Shown here: piece by piece, positions 1-8,023 of the stretch
How positions within the stretch are numbered: the stretch's first letter is position 1
How the letters are laid out: each line of letters starts with the position of its first letter
Source: Kovacikia minuta CCNUW1
Lineage (GTDB): Bacteria; Cyanobacteriota; Cyanobacteriia; Leptolyngbyales; Leptolyngbyaceae
Length of the DNA stretch: 64,000 nt
Assembly: GCF_020091585.1 (NCBI RefSeq)
Contig: NZ_CP083582.1
Coordinates: 3,844,001 to 3,908,000 of the forward strand
Direction of reading: 5' to 3'
Made by a program: the position numbers and the translations under genes
Notes under the pieces: model-generated
Database searches by the model: none
The model's input: the letters and a program-made list of their open reading frames with translations, nothing else
What the model was told of the DNA's origin: nothing

Positions 1-923
1 CGGTAGGCTCCTGGGTTTTCTAGAAAGATGGGAGGAAACCGCAGGGAATGGAATGACTGTTCCTGATAGGGGATTTCGGTCTGAAGATCGCTCAGCTCAA
101 TCACTTTTCCGGTTGCAGAATGACGTGCAAAGCACTGAGCACGGTAGGAAATTAGGGACTGGTTCCGTTCAACTGCACCTCCTGCGACCTCGATCGAAAC
201 TTCCAGAATAAAGGGTTCACCAGGCTGGATTGATTCTGGAAACAGGCGCTGGGTTTTATCTACAACCATTGATTTTCCAACAGAGGTAGAACGAAGTAGA
301 CGCAACTGATTGATGTCTACAGTAACAGGTGTTGTTGCCATTGAATTGGCTGTTTCTACCTTTGATTGGAGCGAATTCAACTGCGATCGCACCCATTGCA
401 AAAGTTGATCAATTTCGACTCCAGTCCATGTTTCAGTCCTATCCGTTGTCTGACACTGAACACGGGTTCGTTGCGCTTGCTGCGCTGTCCCTACACCTGC
501 CTGCACTTCAATGGTAAAAGCGGCGATCGTCTTCCACAGATCAGCTTTTTCCAAATTTTCTAAAGTTGATGGCTGCCCATTTTCCTGGACTAACTCCCGA
601 TCTGGTGCTAACTCAGTCGGCTGCACTTCGCTGATCACTGAAGATACGGACCTCGGCTGAGCGTTCAACAGTTCCATAACCAGTGCCTGCGCTTGCGCAA
701 TCCATCCTTCAATCTCGCTGCTAGAAACAACCCGTCCACTCTGTTTGAGTTGAAACTCAATCTCAGCGGCTGAAGCCTGCGCTAAATCCTGTAGCGTGCG
801 AACTCCCACCGACCTGAGCCACCGCTTTTTGATCGCCCCAATGCCTCGAACCAGTTGCACATCATAGGTCTCTTTGCCATTTTGATTTGCGATTCCATCT
901 TTTGTGGTCAAACCCGCCATCAT
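1..923 (-). CDS. Helix-hairpin-helix protein with C-terminal beta-rich domain (partial)
   Basis: The reading frame is open from ATG at 923 (or the adjacent ATG at 920) and runs off the left edge, so the C-terminus is missing. Residues about 20-80 read as a helix-hairpin-helix/DUF4332-like domain, with LVRGIGAIKKRWLRSVGV, LQDLAQASAAEI and a final WIAQAQAL helix. A low-complexity linker follows, then a segment around residues 255-307 containing QPGEPFILEVSIEVAGG. That segment resembles the core of the two proteins encoded at 1108-1671 and 1891-2328. I do not recognise a named family for it. The HhH part suggests protein or nucleic-acid contact, and no enzyme motif is visible. It lies 184 bp downstream of the next gene on the same strand, separated by a heptamer array. 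Confidence 0.75.
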   Translation of the reverse strand, partial: MMAGLTTKDGIANQNGKETYDVQLVRGIGAIKKRWLRSVGVRTLQDLAQASAAEIEFQLKQSGRVVSSSEIEGWIAQAQALVMELLNAQPRSVSSVISEVQPTELAPDRELVQENGQPSTLENLEKADLWKTIAAFTIEVQAGVGTAQQAQRTRVQCQTTDRTETWTGVEIDQLLQWVRSQLNSLQSKVETANSMATTPVTVDINQLRLLRSTSVGKSMVVDKTQRLFPESIQPGEPFILEVSIEVAGGAVERNQSLISYRAQCFARHSATGKVIELSDLQTEIPYQEQSFHSLRFPPIFLENPGAY

Positions 924-956
924 TACACCTCCACATCATGACCATCCCGCCTGATC

Positions 957-1000
957 CCTACCACCTGCCAACTGACACCTACCACCTACCACCTATTCCT
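957..1000. repeat. Heptamer tandem repeat (CCACCTA type)
   Basis: Imperfect tandem copies of the 7-bp unit CCACCTA and its variants (CCACCTG, CAACTGA) lie between two minus-strand genes. The same unit recurs at 23256-23350 (other strand), 29692-29735, 32515-32560 and 62985-63025. This matches the cyanobacterial short tandemly repeated repetitive (STRR) class. Confidence 0.8.
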
Positions 1001-1107
1001 TTCTGCAACAAACCTGATAGGCGCTAGCAACCTACCAGAGTTTGTCTTAACCGTCAGGGTTAGAAATCACCCGTCCTTAAACCCGATGGCAAAGGCTCAG
1101 GTAAATC

Positions 1108-1671
1108 CTAGGCGCTGGTGGGGCCGTAGCACTCTTCGCCAGAAGGATAGACTTCCAGCAGAACGCGATCGAGGTAGCCATGTCCGAAGACGCAGGTCTT
1201 GCACTTGTTCACAACTGGACCGATGTCGGCGATCGCTGCAATAGAATACAGACCAGACTTCATACCGAGTTCCTTAGGAACACCTTTGAAAACGATGGTG
1301 TACTCATACTCGTTCTCTTGGGTAATCACTGTTGGAGCAATCAGATCGGGTTCTGAAGCAATGCTGCCATAGCCTTCAGCGGCGAAGTCAACCACAATTT
1401 GTGTACCGAGACACATCAGCAGAGCAGTCAACGGAGTTTTGTTGAACTTGATCTTGACGCTAATGTAGAAGGTTTCATCGGCTGCAATAATGTACGGAGA
1501 GTTGGCAGGAGCCGCAGGCAATTTGCTGGTGCCAGCAACCTTCAAATCGTACATTTTGAAGCTGACAGGTCCCAGAATGTTGTCAGAGTAGGTTTCTGTG
1601 GTTCCCACTTGAGGAGGTTGAGCAGGTTGCTTGGTGAGCAGTTCTAGCTCTTGTTGCAGTTCTAACGACAT
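1108..1671 (-). CDS. Conserved hypothetical protein, beta-rich domain family member B
   Basis: This 187-residue protein has a short coiled N-terminus (LELQQELELLTKQ). A beta-rich domain follows, with IIAADETFYISVKIKFNK, VVDFAAEGYG and GLYSIAAIADIG. The central segment aligns by eye with the products at 1891-2328 (NEPLGLQVQVEFGSG, VDFFAEAYG, YNVSAVLRIG) and at the left edge of the window. Two cysteines in KCKTC and one near the C-terminus (GEECYG) could bind metal or form disulfides, but that is inference. No signal peptide or membrane segment is visible. It is divergently transcribed from the 1891 gene across 219 bp. The function is unknown to me. Confidence 0.75.
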   Translation of the reverse strand: MSLELQQELELLTKQPAQPPQVGTTETYSDNILGPVSFKMYDLKVAGTSKLPAAPANSPYIIAADETFYISVKIKFNKTPLTALLMCLGTQIVVDFAAEGYGSIASEPDLIAPTVITQENEYEYTIVFKGVPKELGMKSGLYSIAAIADIGPVVNKCKTCVFGHGYLDRVLLEVYPSGEECYGPTSA

Positions 1672-1808
1672 GTTAAGTATCCTCGTGTTTTTTCAAGTTG
1701 ACTCATCAGCAAGCCCTGGTAGAACTAGCTTTTGGGGTTTTCTGCCCGCGGCTCGTTTTCCCTTGGCTTGTTACGTTTCAATGATGGCAACCTAATTTGG
1801 TATCCCAC

Positions 1809-1832
1809 AGTACCCAATTAGGGTACTTTTTG
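1809..1832. promoter_or_regulatory. Palindrome in a divergent intergenic region
   Basis: AGTACCC and GGGTACT form a perfect 7-bp inverted repeat around AATTA, followed by a T run on the plus strand. It lies between two divergently transcribed paralogous genes (starts at 1671 and 1891). It could be an operator shared by both genes, or a small hairpin terminator-like element. The sequence alone does not decide. Confidence 0.4.
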
Positions 1833-1890
1833 AAACACTCCTCTCCAGGCACAATAGGGCAGGGTTAGGGATAGGAAGTAGGGGTCGGTT

Positions 1891-2328
1891 ATGAACAATG
1901 GTCAGGTCAACATTGCATCTATTCGCTGTCAGTTCTCGAATCTGACTGCTTTTGCGCTTACCCGCCCTGAAACGATGGAAACCATTTTTGCGGGAAATGA
2001 ACCCCTGGGATTGCAGGTTCAGGTTGAGTTTGGCAGTGGGGGTGCGATCGCCCTCATGCCCCTGGCGCTGCCAATTCGGGTAGATTTCTTTGCGGAAGCT
2101 TACGGAAAGGGGGACGCGATCGACCTGGGCAATGTTGTGGCTAAAACAAAGCCACAACAGTACATCTACCCGCTCACCCTAGAAATTTCCAGGGGTCCCT
2201 TTGGGGTTGGCTTAAGTGCAGAAAAACTCTATAACGTCAGTGCCGTACTCCGAATTGGCACTTCTGAAGGCCCGTCCTTCATCACTGGTTTTCTCGAAAA
2301 TCTAGCCATTCAAATCTACGATCCATAA
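1891..2328 (+). CDS. Conserved hypothetical protein, beta-rich domain family member C
   Basis: This 145-residue soluble protein is predicted mostly beta: NEPLGLQVQVEFGSGG, PIRVDFFAEAYGKGD, YIYPLTLEIS, LYNVSAVLRIG. It shares the domain seen in the two minus-strand genes to its left, consistent with local duplication. ATG at 1891 follows a purine-rich stretch (aggaagtaggggt), which supports this start. There is no signal peptide, membrane segment or catalytic motif. The bidirectional promoter region and shared domain suggest co-expression with the 1108-1671 gene. I do not recognise the family and assign no function. Confidence 0.75.
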   Translation: MNNGQVNIASIRCQFSNLTAFALTRPETMETIFAGNEPLGLQVQVEFGSGGAIALMPLALPIRVDFFAEAYGKGDAIDLGNVVAKTKPQQYIYPLTLEISRGPFGVGLSAEKLYNVSAVLRIGTSEGPSFITGFLENLAIQIYDP

Positions 2329-2605
2329 AGGGAAAATTTTTAAGTGATAGGTTGTGATTTATGAATTATGAGTTGTAAGTTATACAGGGTAGTTGGTCAT
2401 TTTTATCCCTGGCTGAATGGTACTGACTCAAGCACGATACCGCTGCATCTTCCCCCTTTAGAAGCCCAATTTTGAAGGACTTTGAAGGTTCAACTCCCCC
2501 AGAATTTTAGGAACAGATTAAGTTCCTGTTTCAGGACCATTCCTCTCCTAGCCTACTTTTGCGCCCCACTCCCCACGTCCTATTCCCTATCCCTCACCTC
2601 TGCCC

Positions 2606-3142
2606 ATGGAAAAGGTTCCCGAAACGCCCAAAAAATCCCCCATAGTCTCACTGTCTCTGTTGCTGGTGGCATACATCAGCTTCGGTTGGTTTTTGTCCGA
2701 TCCCAAGTTGCCCATGTTCAACTTTTACGGCTTTTCGATTAGCATCCCACTCGTTTTAGGAATTGCCTGGGTCTGGTTTATATGCGCCGCACTCATCAGT
2801 CCTCTAGCAGGGTTCAGCCGTTTTATCACCCGCTGGTTCAAATCCGATACGGTAGCATTCCTGACCATTTTTATGCTGGCAGGGATGGCCGCCTTTATTC
2901 TGTACTGGTTACACGTTTTCCTCTACATTTTGACAATCATTGCGACAGAAGCCCTTGCCAGGGTGGATGTTCAAATGGCTGGGTTTACCAATTGGCAGGC
3001 TTTTTTAGTTTTGCTGACGATTTCTCTGCTCGGTTTGGTGATTGGTTGGGAAGCAAGGGATTATTTGCCACTCTTGTTAAAAGAACATCTACCAATGGTG
3101 CTCCCAGCCCACGAATTGATGCCAACCCCGCCCATGGAGTAG
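2606..3142 (+). CDS. Multi-pass membrane protein of unknown function
   Basis: The 178-residue product has about four hydrophobic segments: residues 13-29 (VSLSLLLVAYISFGWF), 40-65 (ISIPLVLGIAWVWFICAAL), 82-115 (VAFLTIFMLAGMAAFILYW onward), and 133-146 (AFLVLLTISLLGLVIGW). The N-terminus is charged and the tail is short and proline-rich. No transporter or enzyme motif is visible. The start at 2606 is the first ATG after a C-rich stretch and no clear Shine-Dalgarno sequence is visible. The neighbours do not indicate a role. Confidence 0.65.
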   Translation: MEKVPETPKKSPIVSLSLLLVAYISFGWFLSDPKLPMFNFYGFSISIPLVLGIAWVWFICAALISPLAGFSRFITRWFKSDTVAFLTIFMLAGMAAFILYWLHVFLYILTIIATEALARVDVQMAGFTNWQAFLVLLTISLLGLVIGWEARDYLPLLLKEHLPMVLPAHELMPTPPME

Positions 3143-3609
3143 GGAAATTGATAGGGGCATAACCTGCGGGCAGGAACTCTGAAATTCTCTCTCTACTGAA
3201 TTCCCGCTCGCACTAAAAAATAGTGCTTCTTTCCAAAGCGGCTTTTAGGGAGGACACAAAAAAGCAGCCAAATTGGCTGCCTGCTGTAGTGCATGAGGTG
3301 TTGATCTCTACACTAGAAAGGAATTTGATGGATCGGGCTGCGGTTACCATTTCTGATACACGAACCAGGGACAATGAGGAAACCGTCACATCGGGTTAGA
3401 TCAGTTTTCAGAAAGTCCGCCAAACTAGTTGTTAACTAAGCGTTTAACTGTCTCAGATGCCCTGCGGAGTCTCGCCTGCGGGGCAATTTATTATTTATTG
3501 GTCAAAAACCCTTAAAGGGGTAATTGATAAGGGTTTAGAACCGATTGACAACAGATAATTGGTTGCAGTGACCAGACCGATTAACCATTACTTCAGTTAT
3601 AGAAGCCAG
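3143..3609. other. Intergenic stretch, no gene seen
   Basis: This stretch lies between convergent genes. It holds the minus-strand hairpin at 3264-3280 and several short open frames under 50 codons that I cannot support. The hairpin lies about 330 bp downstream of the DUF4870 stop, which leaves room for a long 3' untranslated region or a small RNA. Confidence 0.5.
3258..3280 (-). terminator. Rho-independent-type terminator
   Basis: On the minus strand, GCAGCCA and TGGCTGC form a 7-bp stem around a 3-nt loop, followed directly by TTTTTT. The orientation suits transcription coming from the DUF4870 gene at 3610-3957. Confidence 0.55.
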
Positions 3610-3957
3610 TTAAAACAAGCGGAAGATAAACGGATAACGGAATGGTTGGTCGGGAGTGCTTAAACAATGGGAAATTGCCCATACCGTTAAGCCCCAATGA
3701 GCTAACCACCAAATTCCTCCAGCCAGACCAAAAGTAATGAAAGATAGAGGAATCAGGATAATACCATACAACCAGACATTGAAGTGAAAGTTAATCGCTT
3801 CCTTGGCATTGTCCTTAACGATAGGATCATCGGAAAGCAGCAGGAGCGCGATCGGGATTCCCACTGAGACAAACAAGCCACTCAGGAAAATTGACCCGTG
3901 AGCCAGCGCAGATAACAGTTTACGCTTGTCGGCATCAAACACTTCGGGACTTTGCAT
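3610..3957 (-). CDS. DUF4870 (Tic20-like) small membrane protein
   Basis: This 115-residue protein fits the DUF4870 family. The N-terminal segment KRKLLSALAHGSIFLSG is followed by VGIPIALLLLSDD, then DNAKEAINFHFNVWLYGIIL and a third hydrophobic block, FGLAGGIWWLAHWGLTVWAI. The NAKEAINF motif is the characteristic family signature. The length is usual for DUF4870. These proteins sit in the membrane and are related to the Tic20 fold; their role in cyanobacteria is not established. The gene appears monocistronic, with a candidate terminator at 3258-3280. Confidence 0.85.
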   Translation of the reverse strand: MQSPEVFDADKRKLLSALAHGSIFLSGLFVSVGIPIALLLLSDDPIVKDNAKEAINFHFNVWLYGIILIPLSFITFGLAGGIWWLAHWGLTVWAISHCLSTPDQPFRYPFIFRLF

Positions 3958-4101
3958 CTTCGAGCCTCACAGCCGTTGGGCTTTACTACACTGCCAATAT
4001 ACAGCGAACTCCGGTTTCAGGGGTTGGTGAGAATACGACTCTCCAGGAGGGGTTTACCGAAGGGAGGAGGAAGAAGGGAGGGGAAATCTTTACTTTATCC
4101 C

Positions 4102-5088
4102 TCATCCTTCCCTTACTTTGGCAAGCAACTCACGATCGCCCCTATCTTCAATGGTCTGGTAAACCCGCTGCCAGAGAGATGAATCCTGCCGGTAAAGGTT
4201 GAGCGCAGCGATCGCTGCCCTGGCGTCAGCGATACTGCCTGCTGCCAGCACCGATAGCAAAAAATTGAGGGCTTCTTCGTGGCGCAGCATCGCGATCGCC
4301 AGTAGCCCGCTCCGACGCAGTTCTGGTTCGTGGATTGATTGCCACCAGTCCTTCAGGATGTCAAATGCCTCAGGTAAATGAGATTCTCCTAATGCTAAAA
4401 CTGCGGCTTCGGTAGTTTCGATATCCCTGACCAGACCGGGTAATTCCGGGTGGGGATACAAAAAATTCTTGATTAAGGGAAGGGTTTCGGTGGGAGCAAG
4501 TTTGAGCAGTGCCATCAGACATTCGATTAATACGGCAGGCTGATCCCCAACTTTGACCCGAAGGCGCAACAAGGGAATTCCCGCAGGATTCTCTGTATAG
4601 GCGATCGCTCTGGCTGCGGCAATTCGCGCTTCCACCTCCGGATCGGCCAGCAAATCACCCAACTCCACCAGTGCCTGGGGGTAGTTCATTCTCACCAATC
4701 CCAGGGCACAGGTTCCCCGGAGGGTGGTGGCTTTGTCTTCCTTGCCGCCCCAAACGGGTTCCATTTGCACATGCCGGACGCCGTGCAAAAACAGGTTTTC
4801 CTCGCTGTACTCCAGGTGATAAAGGGTTTCTGCAATTTCTTTTTTTGCCAGACAACCAGGATCGGTTTCAACGGGTTTGACCATCATCCGGTCAAAGGCT
4901 GCCACCAAATCAGGTAGGAGCTGAAACAGGGTTGCTTCCCGCACAATTTTGGCAACCTGGGCAATGGCAACGGAGTACCTGCCTTTCAAAGTTTGACGCA
5001 GGGTTGCGATCGCCTCTTCCGATGCCGGATCATCTCTTATCTGGTTCAGGGTAGCCAGGATCTCTTCCAGTTTGCGGGACTTTGCCAT
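4102..5088 (-). CDS. HEAT-repeat protein
   Basis: This 328-residue all-helical protein contains HEAT/PBS-lyase-like repeats. Examples are ALVELGDLLADPEVEARIAA, AVLALGESHLPEAFDILKDW and RSGLLAIAMLRHEEALNFLL, covering roughly residues 125-315. The N-terminal third is helical but not clearly repeated. HEAT repeats are protein-binding scaffolds. In cyanobacteria some related proteins are bilin lyases (CpcE/F) or IaiH-like, but there is no phycobiliprotein gene nearby and I would not call it a lyase. ATG at 5088 gives MAKSRKLEEIL. The IS4-type element begins about 45 bp upstream of this start, so the native promoter may be displaced. Confidence 0.8.
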   Translation of the reverse strand: MAKSRKLEEILATLNQIRDDPASEEAIATLRQTLKGRYSVAIAQVAKIVREATLFQLLPDLVAAFDRMMVKPVETDPGCLAKKEIAETLYHLEYSEENLFLHGVRHVQMEPVWGGKEDKATTLRGTCALGLVRMNYPQALVELGDLLADPEVEARIAAARAIAYTENPAGIPLLRLRVKVGDQPAVLIECLMALLKLAPTETLPLIKNFLYPHPELPGLVRDIETTEAAVLALGESHLPEAFDILKDWWQSIHEPELRRSGLLAIAMLRHEEALNFLLSVLAAGSIADARAAIAALNLYRQDSSLWQRVYQTIEDRGDRELLAKVREG

Positions 5089-5132
5089 AGGAGCTGGGGG
5101 ATAGGAATTGGTTTAATTAGGTTCACTTACTT

Positions 5133-6586
5133 CAATAGTCCGGACATTTTTTGGAGAGAAAATTCAAGCTTCTAGACAAAAAGCTACCTCTGTTTGTAAG
5201 GTGCAGGTATTGAATCAAACACCCCAGAGGTAGCGATGAAGACTATTCTACAAGCCCTATTTGCCAAAATGGGGGCTTTGACAAACCGCAACAAAAGTTT
5301 TTGCTGACCCTGTTTCCAACCATTCTTCTAGTGTGTGGCAAAGTCAACTTTACGAATCTGAGCCGCTACAGTGAGTTGTCGGAGAAAACCTACCGCCGCC
5401 AATCCCATCCAGCGTTTTGCTTCATGAGCTTGAACGCCCAGTTGATTGAGGCCGCAATCCCAGACGGTGCGACTTGCATTGGTGGGATGGACTGCTCATT
5501 TATCCCTAAAAGTGGCAAATCGACCTACGGGTTGGATTGGTTTTACAACGGCAGTCAGAGTCGTACCCAGAAGGGCTTAGAGATTTCGGTGATCGCCGTG
5601 ATTGATGTTGAGGCGCAGTGCGGCTACAGCCTATCGGTTCAACAAACTCCGGCAGGTCTTGCAAAGCCCAAGGCAAAAGCCCAAAGCCAACCTCAGTCCA
5701 TTCGCTGGGAAACGGTTGAGCAGGCTCGGCAGATGCTTGAGCAACTTCCCGTCAAGTCAACAGCACCGGCAGAAGTGGAGGAAACGGCGGTCGAACCCAC
5801 CCGCATGGATGCTTATCTCAAGCATCTGCAAGACACCTACCCCTACTTGCCAACCCACCTCAAGTATTGGGTGGTTGATGGCTTCTACAGCAAGAAGAAG
5901 TTCGTCGATGGGGTGATGGCGTTGAACTTACAGATGATTAGCAAACTCCGCAGCGATGCGGATAGGCGCTACCTCTACAGTGGGGTGCAAAAACCGCGTG
6001 GAGCAAAGCGCAAATACGATGGCAAAGTCCAGTGGAGTGATTGGAGTCGATGGTCGCATGTGCGTCAACTCGAACCCGGTCTAGATCTTTACACCCTGGT
6101 GGTTTGGCATGTCTCACTCAAGCGCCAAATCCGCATTGCGGCACTTGTGGATACGCGTAAAGTAGGCAAAACAGGCTATGCACTGCTGTTTTCAACCGAT
6201 ATTGAACTGGATGCTGAGCAAATTCTCAAATATTACAAAGCGAGGTTTCAAATTGAGTTTATTTTCAGGGATGCCAAGCAATTTACAGGGTTGTGTGACG
6301 CTCAAACGCGCCAGCCTCAAACCCTCGATTTCCACTTCAATGCGTCTTTGACTGCCTTAAATTTGGCAAAATACGAAGACCAACGGTGTGCCACCCAGGA
6401 CAATCCAAAGCAGCCTTTGCCCCCGTTCTCGATGGCGAGTTACAAGCGTGTTGCCTTCAATGACCATCTGCTGGAGCGATTTATTTCAATGTTAGACTTG
6501 AACCCAACTTTGATTAAATCCCATCCCAACTATCAAAACCTACGCTCCTACGGCATCATAGCCCCCTAATTCTGTCCGAACTATTG
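5133..6586 (+). mobile_element. IS4-family insertion sequence with imperfect terminal inverted repeats
   Basis: The left end reads CAATAGTCCGGACA at 5133. The right end, reverse-complemented from 6586, reads CAATAGTTCGGACA, giving an inverted repeat of about 14 bp with one mismatch. One transposase gene fills the interior. I see no convincing target-site duplication. The element lies next to the 3' remnant of another gene (6587-6760), so insertion was probably followed by loss of flanking sequence. Confidence 0.75.
5236..6569 (+). pseudogene. IS4-family transposase, frameshifted near the N-terminus
   Basis: The frame from ATG at 5236 encodes MKTILQALFAKMGALTNRNK and then hits TGA within a few codons. 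The remaining 420 residues continue in another frame from about 5301. One extra A in the run at 5291-5297 (AAC AAA AAG TTT TTG) would join the halves into an ordinary protein. The C-terminal part carries the IS4 signature Y-x2-R-x3-E-x6-K in YYKARFQIEFIFRDAK, and the first catalytic region GGMDCSFIPKSG is intact. The remainder could start at the TTG at 5301, so some activity is possible. A consensus error or programmed frameshifting are alternatives. Confidence 0.8.
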
Positions 6587-6760
6587 ATATCTATAAAAGA
6601 AAGCAAAACTGGTGAAGTATTAACACCTACCGAGTTTCAGAATGTTTCATACAATATGGCAACGGGTATTTTTAGTACTTGTCCCGAAGCTTTTATTCAG
6701 AGCGTGTCAGTTAGAGACGAAGTAACAGGATATTCTCTAAACATAAAGCGTAACAACTAA
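6587..6760 (+). pseudogene. 3' remnant of an interrupted gene
   Basis: Directly right of the IS end, one frame stays open for about 57 codons to TAA at 6758-6760. It encodes ESKTGEVLTPTEFQNVSYN and ends in VTGYSLNIKRNN. It has no start codon of its own in a sensible position. No matching 5' half is visible left of the IS, where only about 40 bp precede the HEAT-repeat gene. It looks like the tail of a gene whose front was removed when the IS arrived or by later deletion. The product family is not recognised. Confidence 0.5.
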
Positions 6761-7101
6761 AATTGACTTCCTATTAAGAGACCGTCCTTACGAAACCCAA
6801 TAACATCAACGCTGCCAGCGCACTGATGCAATGCGATCGCCCACCTGCTCCGAATCCTTTCTGCGATCTCGTACCGTTCTTGTTTTGCTAACCAAACTTC
6901 CAGAACTGCCTGCCCCACATCCACAGGTTGCGCTGCCTGCTCGATCGCAGCCGTCCTGGGTAAAGCCTTGCGTTGGATCAGTTGCATCAACTGTGCCGCC
7001 TGGGAACTGACCGCTTCACCCAGTTTCTCACCCGTTTTCTCGAAGGCTTTGGTGAGGATGAGGGTGGCAACGGCAATCAGGGCAGGGGTTAAGGGTTCCA
7101 T
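6757..7101 (-). CDS. Hypothetical protein with MEPLTPALIAVATLILTKAFEKTG-type N-terminus
   Basis: The 114-residue product begins with a hydrophobic helix (PALIAVATLILTKA) and then EKTGEKLGEAVSSQAAQLMQ. This kind of N-terminus appears in many cyanobacterial proteins of unknown role. The rest is helical (QAVLEVWLAKQERYEIAERI), and the last 20 residues (VIGFRKDGLLIGSQF) look unrelated to the rest. The stop overlaps the end of the remnant ORF on the other strand, so the 3' end of the gene may have been altered by the rearrangement that left the IS. Function unknown. Confidence 0.5.
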   Translation of the reverse strand: MEPLTPALIAVATLILTKAFEKTGEKLGEAVSSQAAQLMQLIQRKALPRTAAIEQAAQPVDVGQAVLEVWLAKQERYEIAERIRSRWAIALHQCAGSVDVIGFRKDGLLIGSQF

Positions 7102-7201
7102 AAATACCCGGGGAGAGAGGGAGGCAAGACACTGCTATTTTATGAGGTCAAAAGAATAGTTGCCAACTACTGCATTTCAGTAGCACAGAGGAAGAAAGTG
7201 T

Positions 7202-7624
7202 TTAAACTGTCCAGTCTTCGATCCTTAGATCCGGCACCTTCTCAAAATCCTGCCGATTGCGAGTAATCACAATCCCACGGACAGACAGTGCAATTGCGGC
7301 AATTCGCAAATCTTGAACACCAATGCGAATTCTTTGCTGCTTTAACTGAACGAAACAAGTTTCAGCTTCTGCGCTAAACTCCAGCAATTGAGGAATTTGG
7401 GACAGAAAAAACAACGTTTCACGAAATCGAGCATAAGCCAAAACCCGCATAGCCCCAGACTCTGCCCGACGGATCACATCTAACCGTCCTCGCAATTGTT
7501 CCTCAGCCGTAATCACGGTCGTTGCGATCGATGCAATCCCTCGATCAACAATCTGCTCACTCACCCGTAGATGTCCTCTTTGCCACAATGACACATGATC
7601 GGTGTCCAAAATCCACAACGTCAT
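7202..7624 (-). CDS. vapC: PIN-domain toxin, VapC family
   Basis: The 140-residue product is a PIN-domain ribonuclease of a type II toxin-antitoxin pair. The N-terminal ILDTDHVSLW supplies the first acidic residues, VITAEEQLRG the second, QDLRIAAIAL the third and TRNRQDF the last. The length is normal for VapC. PIN toxins cleave RNA, often tRNA, in a Mg2+-dependent way. Its ATG overlaps the TGA of the upstream antitoxin reading frame (ATGA at 7621-7624), so translation should be coupled. The toxin frame is intact while the antitoxin frame is broken (next entry). Confidence 0.85.
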   Translation of the reverse strand: MTLWILDTDHVSLWQRGHLRVSEQIVDRGIASIATTVITAEEQLRGRLDVIRRAESGAMRVLAYARFRETLFFLSQIPQLLEFSAEAETCFVQLKQQRIRIGVQDLRIAAIALSVRGIVITRNRQDFEKVPDLRIEDWTV

Positions 7625-7945
7625 GCGGCTGGATTTCCCTGATCCAACTGACGATACTCAGCGTCTAGTTCAGCATCCACTTCTCGTCGATAGGAAGCTA
7701 TGGCAGCTTGAAAATCATCCCACTGCGGATCATCTTGGAAGAGTCCAGCCAATTCGGGCAAAAGATCCGAATTAAATGCAATTTCAACAATTTCCGCAGA
7801 CCTTAAACGTCGTCCTCAAAGCATTTTCCACATTTGTCAGAGCATCCTCACGAGTAACGCCTTGAGCCTGGCAGTCTGGTAACCCCAAGACACTAGCGCG
7901 AAAACCACCTGGTTCCCGCTCCAAAAGAATTGAAATTGTTTTCAT
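7621..7945 (-). pseudogene. HicB-like antitoxin partner of VapC, frameshifted
   Basis: From ATG at 7945 the frame reads MKTISILLEREPGGFRASVL and LPDCQAQGVTREDALTNVEN, a HicB-like partial RNase-H fold, but stops after 53 residues at 7784. The second half is open in another frame and reads SAEIVEIAFNSDLLPELAGL and DDPQWDDFQAAIASYRREVD, ending at the TGA that overlaps vapC. The full span is 325 nt, one more than a multiple of three. Removing one nucleotide near 7815-7825 would give a 107-residue antitoxin with a HicB-like front and a VapC-binding tail. Either the antitoxin is dead or the consensus has an extra base. Confidence 0.75.
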
Positions 7946-8023
7946 GGTGCCTGCTTCAATCGCTGCTACTTTTCTTTCTAGTCTACTTTTAAGATATCAG
8001 CGATCGCCGTTCTCCCCACTCCC

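Noticed and set aside
3343-3414. Short plus-strand frame starting MDRAAVTISDT
   Set aside because: Only 23 codons, between convergent genes, with no supporting evidence.
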